Positions 11,417 through 20,519 of a DNA stretch of 21,878 bases are shown here, piece by piece. The DNA comes from Ophiothrix spiculata. Taxonomy: Eukaryota > Echinodermata > Ophiuroidea > Amphilepidida > Ophiotrichidae. The notes beneath the pieces are model-generated. The model saw only the letters and a list, made by a program, of their open reading frames with translations. It ran no database searches and was not told where the DNA came from. A program made the position numbers and the translations under genes. The stretch lies in NCBI GenBank assembly GCA_000969725.1, contig JXSR01S022529.1. One strand, given 5' to 3'. Within the stretch, counting starts at the first letter, position 1. Each line of letters starts with the position of its first letter.

Positions 11417-11446
11417 TTATTATTATTATTATTATTATTATTATTT
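11417..11446 (+). repeat. TTA microsatellite
   Basis: About ten TTA units. Confidence 0.9.
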
Positions 11447-12610
11447 GAGTCCACTGAATTATGACATGCATAAGGGTTACCTGACCTGTGCAACCAACTT
11501 CTGCAGTGCATATAAGTGTATAGAGTTAAAGCAGTATTTTTGTGTGTTGAAATTTTTCACTTACCTGTTATTGACTGGTATTAAGTTAATTATATTCCAA
11601 ATGATGCTTTACAATAATGTATGAATCTCAAATGATATTAAAATTAAAATTTAAAAAACAATTTTCAAATTAAACACTGTTTCTAGTCAAAGGTCAAAAA
11701 ATATTTCAATATATAACAATAAAACCCCATTTGGTTTGCATTGTGACTGGCAACACTGCATAATTCTTGGGTAACCCTTATGCTTGTAATTTTTGGGCGT
11801 TGCTTGGATCATTAGTTTTTGTGAGATGGTCATTGAGTTAAAGTTATTTTATCTTATTTTGCTGTTGCTTTGGTGAAATTTGGTTACTTTTGTGTTTAAT
11901 TTGTTTGAAACAGCTCAGGTCACAGATGGGGAGGGTGAATTTGGAAGTCTCAGCTTTGGATGTTTTGCTTCCTACTTCACGTACCCTGGATATTATTCAG
12001 TGGTCTATCAAATTTAAATCCAGAATTGTGTGGTGTGCCATTGATTTTCAATTATACAGGTTGCCAGTCCAACACCATCTTATTTAACCATGTGTTAATA
12101 TTTTGTAAGAGAAAATACTGGGGAAAATACACAAACCATTATATTCCTATCCAAATACTACACCAGCTCTTATGCACACAAATTGAAGAACTCTTTTAAA
12201 ACTTTAAATACATAAAATGAATATGTCGTGTATATATTACCATTAGGATTAAATAGTTATATTTGGAATTTTAGATTTCCTGGCATGTTTATATACAAGG
12301 GGGTTGTGTTAAAGTTCAATTTGTTTAACAATGAATAACAGGAAGCTGATAGTTTTGTGGCAACAAAGTTTTGTTTTGCGATCAAGAGCTCAGCAAATAG
12401 TGTTGGATTTCTCATTGAATTTGAAATCCAATGTCTATATGCACGGCCAGGCTGCTGTTTACAAGAACTTTATATATGGTTCTGTAATCTGGCCCATATA
12501 TGTACAGTTGTGCAAAATGGGATTTTGAGGTTTTGCATATCAGATAACTTCAGATTTGTAGTAGTAGTGACAATTTTTTTCAAATAAAAGATGAAAATGT
12601 TTTAACTAAC

Positions 12611-12802
12611 AGTGGTATGCGATCTCGACATGATGCATTCGGAGAAACTTTTGTGAAAGCTACATTGCAAAAGCTTCAAGAACTCAGTGACTGCCTTCAA
12701 GGATATGATTAGCTTGATGTAGTAATGGGACTATTGGCAAATGAATCTCAGTTGCCTGTGCACCTCAAAAGAAACTCATTTCTTGCACGCCCCAGTCATT
12801 GA
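12611..12802 (+). other. Coding-like stretch of unknown origin, interrupted
   Basis: Just after a possible acceptor (ttttaactaacag), one frame stays almost open for 64 codons, with protein-like composition (SGMRSRHDAFGETFVKATLQ, then LQELSDCL and LANESQLPVHLKRN). It is interrupted once, so it is not an intact exon. A consensus-like donor (gtaagt) lies about 15 bases further on. No family was recognised. It overlaps the 129-bp tandem duplication. It may be a decayed exon or repeat relic, or chance. Confidence 0.15.
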
Positions 12803-12985
12803 CCATACATATAACTTGTAAGTTATTGACTGTACTGCATCATAATTATCCAGTTTGGACTATTGGCAAATGAATCTCAGTTGCCTGTGCACCTCAAAAG
12901 AAACTCATTTCTTGCACGCCCCAGTCATTGACCATATATATAACTTGTAAGTTATTGACTGTACTGCATCATAATTATACAGTTT
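12728..12985 (+). repeat. Tandem duplication, two 129-bp copies
   Basis: Copies 12728-12856 and 12857-12985 abut exactly and differ at two positions, about 98% identity, which implies a recent event. The unit begins ggactattggcaaatgaatc and ends ttatccagttt or ttatacagttt. Confidence 0.95.
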
Positions 12986-13147
12986 ATTCACTTCATTATT
13001 CAACAAATTGAATTAACTTAATAACCAAAATAACAGACTCTGACTCAATGTTTGAAAAACTCTTGATTGTGACCCATTGAAACTTGGAAGTACACAAAGT
13101 CACTTCTAACCATTGTTAGTTTTACCCCTCTAAACTTGATAAGATTA

Positions 13148-13171
13148 TTCATCCAGGGGAGGGGGGGGGGC
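13148..13171 (+). repeat. G-rich run
   Basis: A run of about ten G within ccaggggaggggg... followed by cact. Low complexity only. Confidence 0.7.
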
Positions 13172-13311
13172 ACTAGGTTATGATCCAATATATTTTTGAC
13201 CAACAATAAAGTAAAAGGGTGCTGTATATTAAGCAGAGTGCTCTTTAGTTTTAGTGTGTAATCATGGATAATCTGAACTAGTTTATCTATTGTGTAATGT
13301 TCTGTGTACTC

Positions 13312-13507
13312 TAAGGCTGTGATTACATAGAAGTATACAGTACATTCGCTATACGCTCCCAGGAGAGGAGAACTGCAGGAGAGGCACTCATATTTGACAT
13401 GGAATTATCCTCATCACTAGACTCATGATTGCTTCCCCAGAGTGTAAATGTAGCGAATAACGTATGCCGTATACCAATGCATATACTTCTATATGATCGC
13501 AGCCTAA
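13312..13507. mobile_element. Short inverted-repeat element, 196 bp
   Basis: The left end TAAGGCTGTGATTACATAG and the complement of the right end TTAGGCTGCGATCATATAG match at 22 of 26 terminal positions, extending to gaagtata. A further inner match (attcgcta) occurs in both arms. Three of the four end mismatches are C/T changes, as expected from ageing methylated DNA. No clear target duplication was found, so the exact ends and superfamily are uncertain. The AGGCTG terminus is compatible with hAT-type elements. Confidence 0.6.
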
Positions 13508-14518
13508 TCGTCCAGCCTTTGGCGAAAGGAGATCGGGCTGTCCACGTACTTTTTTACGTACGTATATACAACAGTTATTTGAGAGATAAAGGATAAATGT
13601 AAGAACAAATATTTCTGTGCTTTTTTTCTTTAATTTTTCTTGGAGAAACCTGCTCACCTGCTTTACAGCTGATGGGGAGGAGGAGCGTGATCAACCTCGC
13701 GCAAAAATATTGGCGCTTACAGTATTCAATTTCACAAAAGATTTGAAAATCAGTTGTTCAATGAATCCCAGAAATGGGATTTTAGGGATGATGAAAAAGT
13801 CTGGTTGAGTAAAATGTGTGCAAAACAATTGTAGTGCCCCTTCCACCCTGCGATTAGTCAGTACACATCTTCCTTGTTAGGATAAGAGATTTTAAGGCTG
13901 AACAGTAGCGTTAATTAACCAGAAAATCATGGCAGTAAACAATTGATTTAACAATGCTAAACGAGACTTTAAACACCTTAGATAAATGGATTAGGATCCA
14001 TTGCCATGGAGGTGATAATTTATCTAATAATACGATAAGTATAAGGTAATGTTTGACTTAGATTGAACAAACTTGAATGGATTTGTATTCCTGGGAAAAA
14101 AGATATTTTGGTGGTTGGACAGATTTTAAGCCTCAGATATATGATTGTTGCAAGTGCTATAGAAGTCATAGTGGATCGCTTGATTTTACATTGTTTGTAG
14201 TTTGATTTTGATATCAATGTTTTAATTAAAGCACTGATAACATATGTTCTCCTTTAATTGATATCCACACCTATCTTTAAATTAAATGGTGTAGAAATAT
14301 ATATTTATTCGAGGCTCTTTGTGTTTATAGAGTAATTTTTTGCTTAGAGGTGTAGTAAGAAAAGTATTGTAGTTTTGTACTATTATGGCTCTTGAGTCTT
14401 GGTGTCATGAATCATTGATTGAGATCAGTATATATTTGTTTTTAGAATATTAAAGAACATCTTGGCTTGGGAGTACTATTACACAGCTAATCCGGGGGCT
14501 CATCCGGGAGTTCAAAGG

Positions 14519-14542
14519 ACATGTCCCATTATGGGGACATGT
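14519..14542. repeat. Hairpin, 9-bp stem, 6-nt loop
   Basis: ACATGTCCC (14519-14527) pairs with GGGACATGT (14534-14542) around loop attatg. A run of T follows, but in an animal intron this does not imply a terminator. Confidence 0.8.
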
Positions 14543-14613
14543 TTTTAACTAATTTTGTCATGTGGTCAATCTTACCCTATCATAATGAATAAGAATCCAT
14601 TGATACATATTTT

Positions 14614-14643
14614 ATCACAGATTTTTCCTTAAAAATCTGTGAT
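14614..14643. repeat. Hairpin, 13-bp perfect stem, 4-nt loop
   Basis: atcacagattttt (14614-14626) pairs exactly with 14631-14643 around loop cctt. Confidence 0.9.
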
Positions 14644-15033
14644 TTTATATATGAAACTAAAATTTATGGAATTAAAGTAAATGATACTTTCAGAAATCTG
14701 ACAAAAGAGATGAATGATTTCTTACAAAATGCTTAAAATCTAAGATTCCTTCTCCATAATTGACAAATGTACAACCCAGGAAAAGATTTATGAGATTATA
14801 TCTACAAGAAAACATTGTATAATTTTGTGGTTTAAAATGATGTCCAGGGTCCATCTTTCTGTCAAATCAAGCTAAAAACCTGTATCCCCAGATAGGCTGA
14901 TCATCAATGAACCAAACCATACCCTGGCACTCATGCAAGACTCATCCTTTCCCAAAGGGACTAGAATATACTGGGGAACTAATCCCTCTAATTGCTTGGT
15001 CAAAATGTCATTTTTCATATTTCATATTTTTGT

Positions 15034-15058
15034 GACAAGTTGTTTGGAACAACTTGTC
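15034..15058. repeat. Hairpin, 11-bp perfect stem, 3-nt loop
   Basis: GACAAGTTGTT (15034-15044) pairs exactly with AACAACTTGTC (15048-15058). Confidence 0.9.
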
Positions 15059-16620
15059 CATCATTCCTCCCACCATGCATCAGGTTAGATACTGAGAAAG
15101 GTCAAGAGGTCAAGTCCATTTGAAGGTATGGCTGAACTTGGCCTGGAGAGATGTTTGGGAAGTCTTGACAGTGTACTTTGACATTGTCTTGTATGTTTAT
15201 ATTTCATGGTTTAATAAAGAAGGTAGTCACTTTCTTGTAAAGTATTTTGATTATCTTAATGCACTTGGTGTGGTAACAAATTTGATGTGTTTTAAAATCT
15301 GATTAAACTGAAATTAAGAGGGATTGTGTAGGTGGGCATAGGTTTTTATTGTGTAAGGTCCTATATTCAAAATTTCAATTAGATTCACCCTTTTACTTCA
15401 TCCAATGATTGGAAAAAACAGATTATTGGATAGAATTTGATGGTGTGTCAAAGCCACATTTTTTCTGTATTTTTGAGGTACAGTTTGCCCTTGACAGGTC
15501 TCCATGCATACTGACATTTACCTTGTAGAGGACTTGATGTGTTGATGTTAGGAGTTGCCATAATAAACAAGTCTTGTAAATAGACAATATTTAGATGTCG
15601 ATTGTATCGGGGCCCCATGGTCAGGACCACTTGAGAGTATCTCTAAGTAATCTGAATCCATAGGCACATCAAGGGCCAACAGTCAATGCAAGTTTTGTTT
15701 CTATATCTGTAATGTTGTTGTCGGCATCAGTGCTAACTTTGACGGAAAAAAAATGGTCCCGATATTCTGGTAGAAAACAATACTGATATAAAATAGATGA
15801 CGCATTTTTACTTTTGGGCTTTTTGTAGCTCAAGTGGTAGCGTTTGGATTCAACCCCACAGTTATCAGATGACCTAAAACTGTCTTTTTTCCATATGCAT
15901 TTGTGTTATAAAATAGATGTCCCTTCAGAGATTGTGCACTTTTAAAATTAACTTGCCCTTGGAAACCCCTATTTTGTAACCCTGCAAGTTTTACAACTTC
16001 TGTAATATTTCATAGAGCTAGGACTAAGAAGAATCTTGAAAATCTTGATAACAAAAAGTTGAGCTTCTGACCCCATGGATTTTGTGTTAAGAATTGTTTA
16101 ATTGGCAAATTACACAAAGCAGAAAATCTCCGATCCTCATAAAATGAATTCAACTTAACTGTCATGTGTTAATTAAACCCCACAAAAGTCTGGGTATCTG
16201 ACAGGTTATTGAACCAATCATGCCTATATGTGTCAAGTTTATCGACTCTGAATCCGACATTGTATTGTGTGACCAATGTTTGCTCACCAATTAATGTCAA
16301 ATATTGATAATGGTACATTCATAATATTTGACAATATCGCGTGGAAACATAATCACTTCATTATTACTTAGCTTATGAACTTGCGATTTCACGTGTGTTT
16401 TGTTGGTAGATTGACAGGGATTTGAATACTGGGGTGCGTTTTCTTAGGACACATTCAATTGGAATTGTCTTTGACTAGGACTTTGAATAAAAAAACATGA
16501 ATTGTTTTTAGGAGTAACTGATGGAAACACCCCTATCTTGTCATGAGTGATGGATAGTCCATTGTCATTTTACAATTAAAATTCAGTGATGAAATATCAC
16601 CCAACCCACATCATGACTTA

Positions 16621-17007
16621 TTCTCTAAATGTAAAAAGAGTGGAAAACAAGTGAATCTCAGTTCACTTGAAAAAGAGTGTAAACCACTCATTTCACTCTT
16701 TAGAGAGTAGACATTCAGACACTTAAAGTGAACGTCTCTCTTTTTAGTGCACATTTCACTTAAAAATATTCACTCAATATTTTCATTTAATAGTAAGTAA
16801 AATATAATACTTTTTAAATGGAGCACAACACATTTTTTAGTAGTGTTCACGCTCACTCTTTTGTCACTCTTTTTAAAGTGATAGTTCAGTGATTTCTCTC
16901 TTTTTAGAGTGGATTAACCAACACATGCAACTATTTTTGAGTGGTTTACACTCTTTTTCGAGTGAATTAAGATTCACTCATTTTTTCACTCTTTTTCATT
17001 TTGGGAG
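16621..17007. mobile_element. MITE, 387 bp, long inverted repeats, TA flanks
   Basis: The left arm, starting ttctctaaatgtaaaaagag and running to accactc near 16690, pairs with a right arm from gagtggtttacactcttttt near 16935 to ttttgggag at 17007. A TA dinucleotide flanks each side (16619-16620 and 17008-17009), as for Tc1/mariner-type targets. The words CACTCTTTTT and AAAAAGAGTG are scattered through the whole element in both orientations, a subterminal repeat array. No open frame is present. It ends 145 bp before the acceptor of the ADAMTS-like exon at 17153, so it lies in the last part of that intron. Confidence 0.85.
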
Positions 17008-17152
17008 TACGTCTTAAGTGAAACAACAGGAAATATCTCGTACCTTTATCAAATGTAATTTTATTTTTGATATGATTATGAAAAAAAAAATGTTTTTTAG
17101 AAATGATGCCAAATAATTGCCAATATTTCATTTTTGTATCTTCTCATTTCAG

Positions 17153-17264
17153 ATGAAGATTTTGCTCCAAATAAAGACAAATTACACAGAGGAATTCTAG
17201 ACAGATGGAACGAGACAAATTCAATAGGAAAAGGTGTTTCAGGACTTTATAATAGTATCAAAAG
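17153..17264 (+). CDS. ADAMTS-like metalloprotease, internal exon encoding distal propeptide
   Basis: Internal exon of 112 nt. A pyrimidine-rich tract and 'ttctcatttcag' precede it, and a consensus donor 'gtaagt' follows at 17265. It reads open in the frame that starts with a split codon ('at' completes a codon from the previous exon), giving 36 residues that begin EDFAPNKDKLHRG and end GLYNSIK, then a split 'AG'. The exon 1 kb downstream begins with 'A', completing Arg, so the two join in phase. The peptide is polar and carries one N-glycosylation sequon (Asn19-Glu-Thr), as expected for an ADAMTS propeptide, which folds the zymogen in the secretory pathway and is removed later. Propeptides are poorly conserved, so the assignment rests on splice phase, open frame and the adjoining exon rather than on a motif. 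No exon further upstream was recognised in the window. Confidence 0.8.
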
Positions 17265-18309
17265 GTAAGTGTTTACAGTCAGTATTGAAATACTTAAGTG
17301 TCCCATAAGGTTAGACACCCCTAAATGCCTTTTAGTGAAAGATTATTCTACAAATGGTCAAAATTTTAGCATCAGTTAATTTAAGCTTTGTTATCTCTTT
17401 AAATAGAGAACATAATGATGTCACATCGATTTTAACTTTCTTCTGTCATTTTGGTCATGGTTTCATTCCTGGTAGCTATTTAGTGGTGTTTAACCTATTT
17501 TTGTATTTTGAACAAAAAAAAGAAAAAATTAATCTAAGCGTAATAGATGATTAATTAGATAATAAAAACACACATTTTGAGAACTCATGGTATAGTAGTA
17601 GTCTAAATTGGTTCTTTGCACCTTTGATGCTCTCATTTAGGCCAAAAAAAAAAATTGTTTTCGACAACTTTTTTTGGCCTTAGATATCAGAATACAAGCA
17701 TATGGGCTGGGCAAACTTAGGGAGAGAATACAGAATACAGTGACTCCCTGCAAAATGTTTGACCAATGAGGTTAGCAGACTGATAATAACAACAAGTGGC
17801 AGTTCCAATTGTCACAGTGTTTGGTGATTTTATGGATTTCAGTGATAAAACTATTTCTTTTTTTGCTAGTATTGATATCTGATTTAAGAACATTGGTTGA
17901 AAATCCCGCTTTAAGCTTGCCCAAAATGTCTTAGACTCCATGTTGTAAAATTGACTTAAATCTTAGAAAGTGACATAACAATTCCATGAATGTAGCATAG
18001 ATGTAATCGGATCTGGTTAAAGCCCATAATCTGTGCCGTAGGTCTTCTACCATGTAACCTAACATCAACTAAAACATTTCTTTTTAAAAAGCAAAATCTG
18101 ATAGTGTACATACAACAATATAACTTGCTCATTGTAGAAAACATATCATATAGCGTCACTTTTTCCCATGCAAAGTTATAGATTGATTTTTGCATCATGT
18201 AGATCAAAATCTATACACACTGTCTCTTGATTTTAGTCCGATAAACTTGTTATGACCCAAAATTGGCAAAATAAATCAGTTTTTTATTTGTGTTTTTTTC
18301 TTTTCACAG
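17265..18309 (+). other. Intron between the two ADAMTS-like exons
   Basis: This 1045-bp intron starts with 'gtaagt' and ends with a long T-rich tract and 'cacag'. It separates a phase-2 junction (AG|A, Arg). It is AT-rich. Short chance open frames occur on both strands (for example 17717-17941 and 17956-18207, minus), but they have no family resemblance and no splice-site pairing I could see. There is an A-run and a T-run, each followed or preceded by ggcc, at about 17640-17680, which could form a weak hairpin. Confidence 0.8.
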
Positions 18310-18505
18310 ATTACAAGAAAAAGACTTATTAAAAAAATCATCAGAGATAGTTTTTAATACCAGCAAAGAAAGTACATCACATCACAGAAGTAAGCGTTAT
18401 ATGTCGTACGAGCGCTACGTTGAGCTCATGGTAGTAGCGGATAGTAGAATGGTCCAACATCACAAGCTGAACGTACAGCATTATATATTGACATTAATAG
18501 CGTTG
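18310..18505 (+). CDS. ADAMTS-like metalloprotease, exon with furin site and start of M12B catalytic domain
   Basis: Internal exon of 196 nt with a strong acceptor ('tttttttcttttcacag') and a 'gtaag' donor at 18506, ending in phase 0. It completes an Arg codon and adds 65 residues. In order: a charged propeptide tail (LQEKDLLKKSSE), a sequon at Asn53-Thr-Ser, the basic furin-type site RSKR (codons 18386-18397), and the catalytic-domain start YMSYERYVELMVVADSRMV, then VQHYILTLIAL. The YVE...VVAD...M pattern followed by HYILTL is the hallmark start of ADAMTS reprolysin domains. The Glu of 'YVE' (residue 75 of the joined peptide) matches the structural calcium ligand known from ADAMTS4. The SYxRxVE..VVADxRMV...QHYILTL pattern most resembles ADAMTS9/20/GON-1 as I remember it. 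That family is a secreted zinc protease of extracellular matrix, with substrates such as proteoglycans of the aggrecan/versican class. The zinc site HExxHxxxxxH lies in later exons outside the window, so activity cannot be judged. The exon is probably one of many in a gene running rightward. Confidence 0.93.
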
Positions 18506-19378
18506 GTAAGTTTATATCAATCAGAGGCTCGGGGGTAACTGGGTGTTTTGATTGGGTAACCACCAGCGCGCCCCCGCTCTTTAGAAATGAGTTTCAAACT
18601 CGGGACAGCTAAAACCCTAAGTTCCTAAATGCTTATGATTCGCGAGTTACCATTCTCCATTTACTAAATTTAGCACGAAACCACACATTTTCCATTTATT
18701 GAAACTGAACATCACAAGGTATTATTGTCTCCTTGAAAATTAAATTCTTAGATAAAGTCAATTAAACTGTGCCATGATCACTCCACAAACCACAGTAATT
18801 AAGGATCCATTAATGGCCGCAACCACAAAAGTCTTAATTTCAAGCTTGATAAAACCCGAGAGATATTTGTATTATTATTATATTTCTCAGATAATTTTCA
18901 TCCAAAATCATGACATTAGGGTGTAAATGATGTGTTTGCTTTTGTCTGTTTGTTTTTCCTGTCAAATTGTAAATAAAGACATTTCTGATCAATTTTAAAG
19001 TTAGTTGTTCACAAAGGTTTAAAAACTTATATTTAAAAAAATTAGGCAATTATTATGTCCTGGGTCTGAAAAATGTAAATTTCCCGGCAAGGACCTTAAA
19101 ATTGTCCACTATTCTTGCATGTAAATTTCCCTCCGAAATGCCAAATTTCCCTTCAGAAGTGCAAATATCCTGGCAAATGGCATGCCAAATTGCCCATTTT
19201 TTCCAACCATGTTTATGTCTACCCTGAATTCATCAAGAACATTGACTTTGAAAGATCTGGAACTACAAGTGGTCAAATTACTCTACTGAGTGGTATGTTC
19301 CAAATTTTGGGGTATTCATTTGTCAAAGCAGAGAATCTCTGGTCAAAGACATCAAAATACGGTGCTGCATGGCTTAGT
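18506..19378 (+). other. Start of intron after the catalytic-domain exon
   Basis: Begins with the donor gtaag. If the intron were retained, the frame would run ten codons (VSLYQSEARG) to a stop at 18536-18538. A GC-rich patch at about 18524-18586 can form an imperfect hairpin (cgggggtaactggg against ccagcgcgcccccg). No further exon was recognised. The 133-codon plus-strand open frame at 19115-19516 shows no family features and runs into a duplicated segment. Confidence 0.65.
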
Positions 19379-19666
19379 ATCCATGGAAAAAAAGCATATG
19401 GCCACAACCTAAATAAAAAATGCCTTCGTTGTCAGTTCACCAAATTCTCTTCATCCTTTATTTTGAAACCTGTTGTAAATCTTTGGGTGATAGACGAAAT
19501 TTATGAAATAGTATAAGTAAAAATCCATGGAAAAAAAAGCATATGGCCACAACCTAAATAAAAAATGGCTTCGTTGTCAGTTCACCAAATTCTCTTCATC
19601 CTTTATTTTGAAATCTGTTGTAAATCTTTGGGTGATAGATGATATTCATGAAATAGTATAAGTCAA
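19379..19666 (+). repeat. Tandem duplication, two copies of about 144 bp
   Basis: Segment 19379-19522 (atccatggaaaaaaagcata...) is repeated at 19523-19666 with one extra A and a handful of substitutions, about 95% identity. Non-coding; older than the 129-bp duplication at 12728 judging by divergence. Confidence 0.92.
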
Positions 19667-19934
19667 AGTGTAGTAAGCTAATAGGAATTGACAGGGTTTT
19701 TGCTCTAATTCCATTTATATGTAGGTGTGAATTGGCTCGTTAATTGCAGCTGCAGCGTTTCCTATATATAGGTTTTGCTGAACTTGGCTAACCATCCATA
19801 TCTGTGAATGTGACTTCAAACTGAATGTACTATTCAAACATTTTGTATGTAAAACAAAGACAACCAATAGGGAAGGCAAGTGTGACAAATTATGATTAAA
19901 AGAAAATGAAAAATGGATACATCCAGAGTTAAAT

Positions 19935-20186
19935 GTGATGGCTCACCCAGAAAGGGGGGTCTTTGACGATCATATCAATTTTGATTATATCACTTTATCT
20001 GTTATAGCATTTTCTAAGCTTTAAAATGACACCTTACTTGTTGAAATTGATCAAAGTGATCCAATTTTACAACAGAAAATCTGCTGAAATTTTTTATTAT
20101 TTTCTTTATTTTTTGCTGCCTATTTTCATCATTTTCTCGAAAAAGTGTACTGTCGCAAAGTCCCCCTTTTCGGGGTGAGTCATCAC
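19935..20186. mobile_element. MITE, 252 bp, GTGATGNCTCACCC termini
   Basis: The left end GTGATGGCTCACCCAGAAAG and the complement of the right end GTGATGACTCACCCCGAAAA match at 27 of 32 terminal positions, through ggggg and ctttg. Both ends are GC-rich in AT-rich surroundings. AAAT precedes the left end (19931-19934) and follows the right end (20187-20190), a possible 4-bp target duplication, though it is short enough to be chance. No coding capacity; superfamily not assigned. Confidence 0.75.
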
Positions 20187-20361
20187 AAATGTGGAAGAAC
20201 TAACCTTACCCCCAAGACCAAGTAAATTTTGAACATCACTGGTGCACTTTGCACAACTTTCATGGCTGTTATTTTAGAGATTCTGCAAATTGTGTTGGTT
20301 TTGATAAGAATGCATTATGGAATATGTGAAAGAACATTATTTTATCCAACTATTTTTCATT

Positions 20362-20506
20362 ACGCTCGTTGTCTTTGCATAGCTTGACATTGGATCGGGA
20401 TACCAAGGGTGAGGGGTTCGAATCCCAGAAGGAACCAGAAATTGTGGTATGACGTATTCGGACTTAAACATTTTCAAGCGTGCCAGAGTTAGGGTAAATG
20501 AGCACC
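20362..20506 (+). mobile_element. tRNA-derived SINE head, family A, copy 1
   Basis: Alignable along its length to 20832-20974. It carries a pol III B-box-like word (ggggttcgaatccc, near 20413-20426) and a tRNA-like context (attggatcgggatacc), with a degenerate A-box region upstream (ctcgttgtctttgcatag). The body after the head (tggtatgacgtattcggact, aagcgtg) is shared with copy 2. Old and degraded. Confidence 0.65.
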
Positions 20507-20509
20507 ATC

Positions 20510-20519
20510 ATAGTGTAGT
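20510..20519 (+). repeat. Probable SINE target-site duplication, left
   Basis: atagtgtagt matches atcgtgtagt at 20800-20809 in 9 of 10 bases and bounds the SINE at 20520-20799. Confidence 0.55.

Larger units (their letters stand above)
7312..12610. other. Presumed intronic DNA
   Basis: Over 5 kb with no recognisable exon. It holds a 29-bp tandem pair (7994-8051), an AAAC-rich tract (9655-9685), an 18-bp tandem pair (11356-11391), a TTA microsatellite (11417-11446) and a weak inverted pair (about 11469-11783). The short open frames on both strands show no family features. Confidence 0.55.
13508..16618. other. Presumed intronic DNA
   Basis: About 3.1 kb without a recognised exon. It contains three short perfect or near-perfect hairpins (14519-14542, 14614-14643, 15034-15058) and a 10-bp stem at 16296-16332. 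Nothing else was supported. Confidence 0.55.

Noticed and set aside
11417-11446. CRISPR-like regular repeat
   Set aside because: It is a plain TTA microsatellite with no spacers; the window is animal DNA.
13388-13657. 89-codon minus-strand open frame
   Set aside because: It overlaps the inverted-repeat element at 13312-13507 and low-complexity T tracts; no family resemblance.
14519-14560. Hairpin followed by T-run as a transcription terminator
   Set aside because: Rho-independent terminators do not apply to this eukaryotic intron.
15825-15862. tRNA-like words 'tagctcaagtggtagcg' and 'ggattcaacccc'
   Set aside because: The spacing between the A-box-like and B-box-like words is far too short and there is no body or duplication; could only be a shredded SINE fragment.
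19115-19516. 133-codon plus-strand open frame
   Set aside because: It has no recognisable domain, its end lies in a tandem duplication, and the region shows repeated aaatttccc/gcaaat words. Most likely a chance frame.
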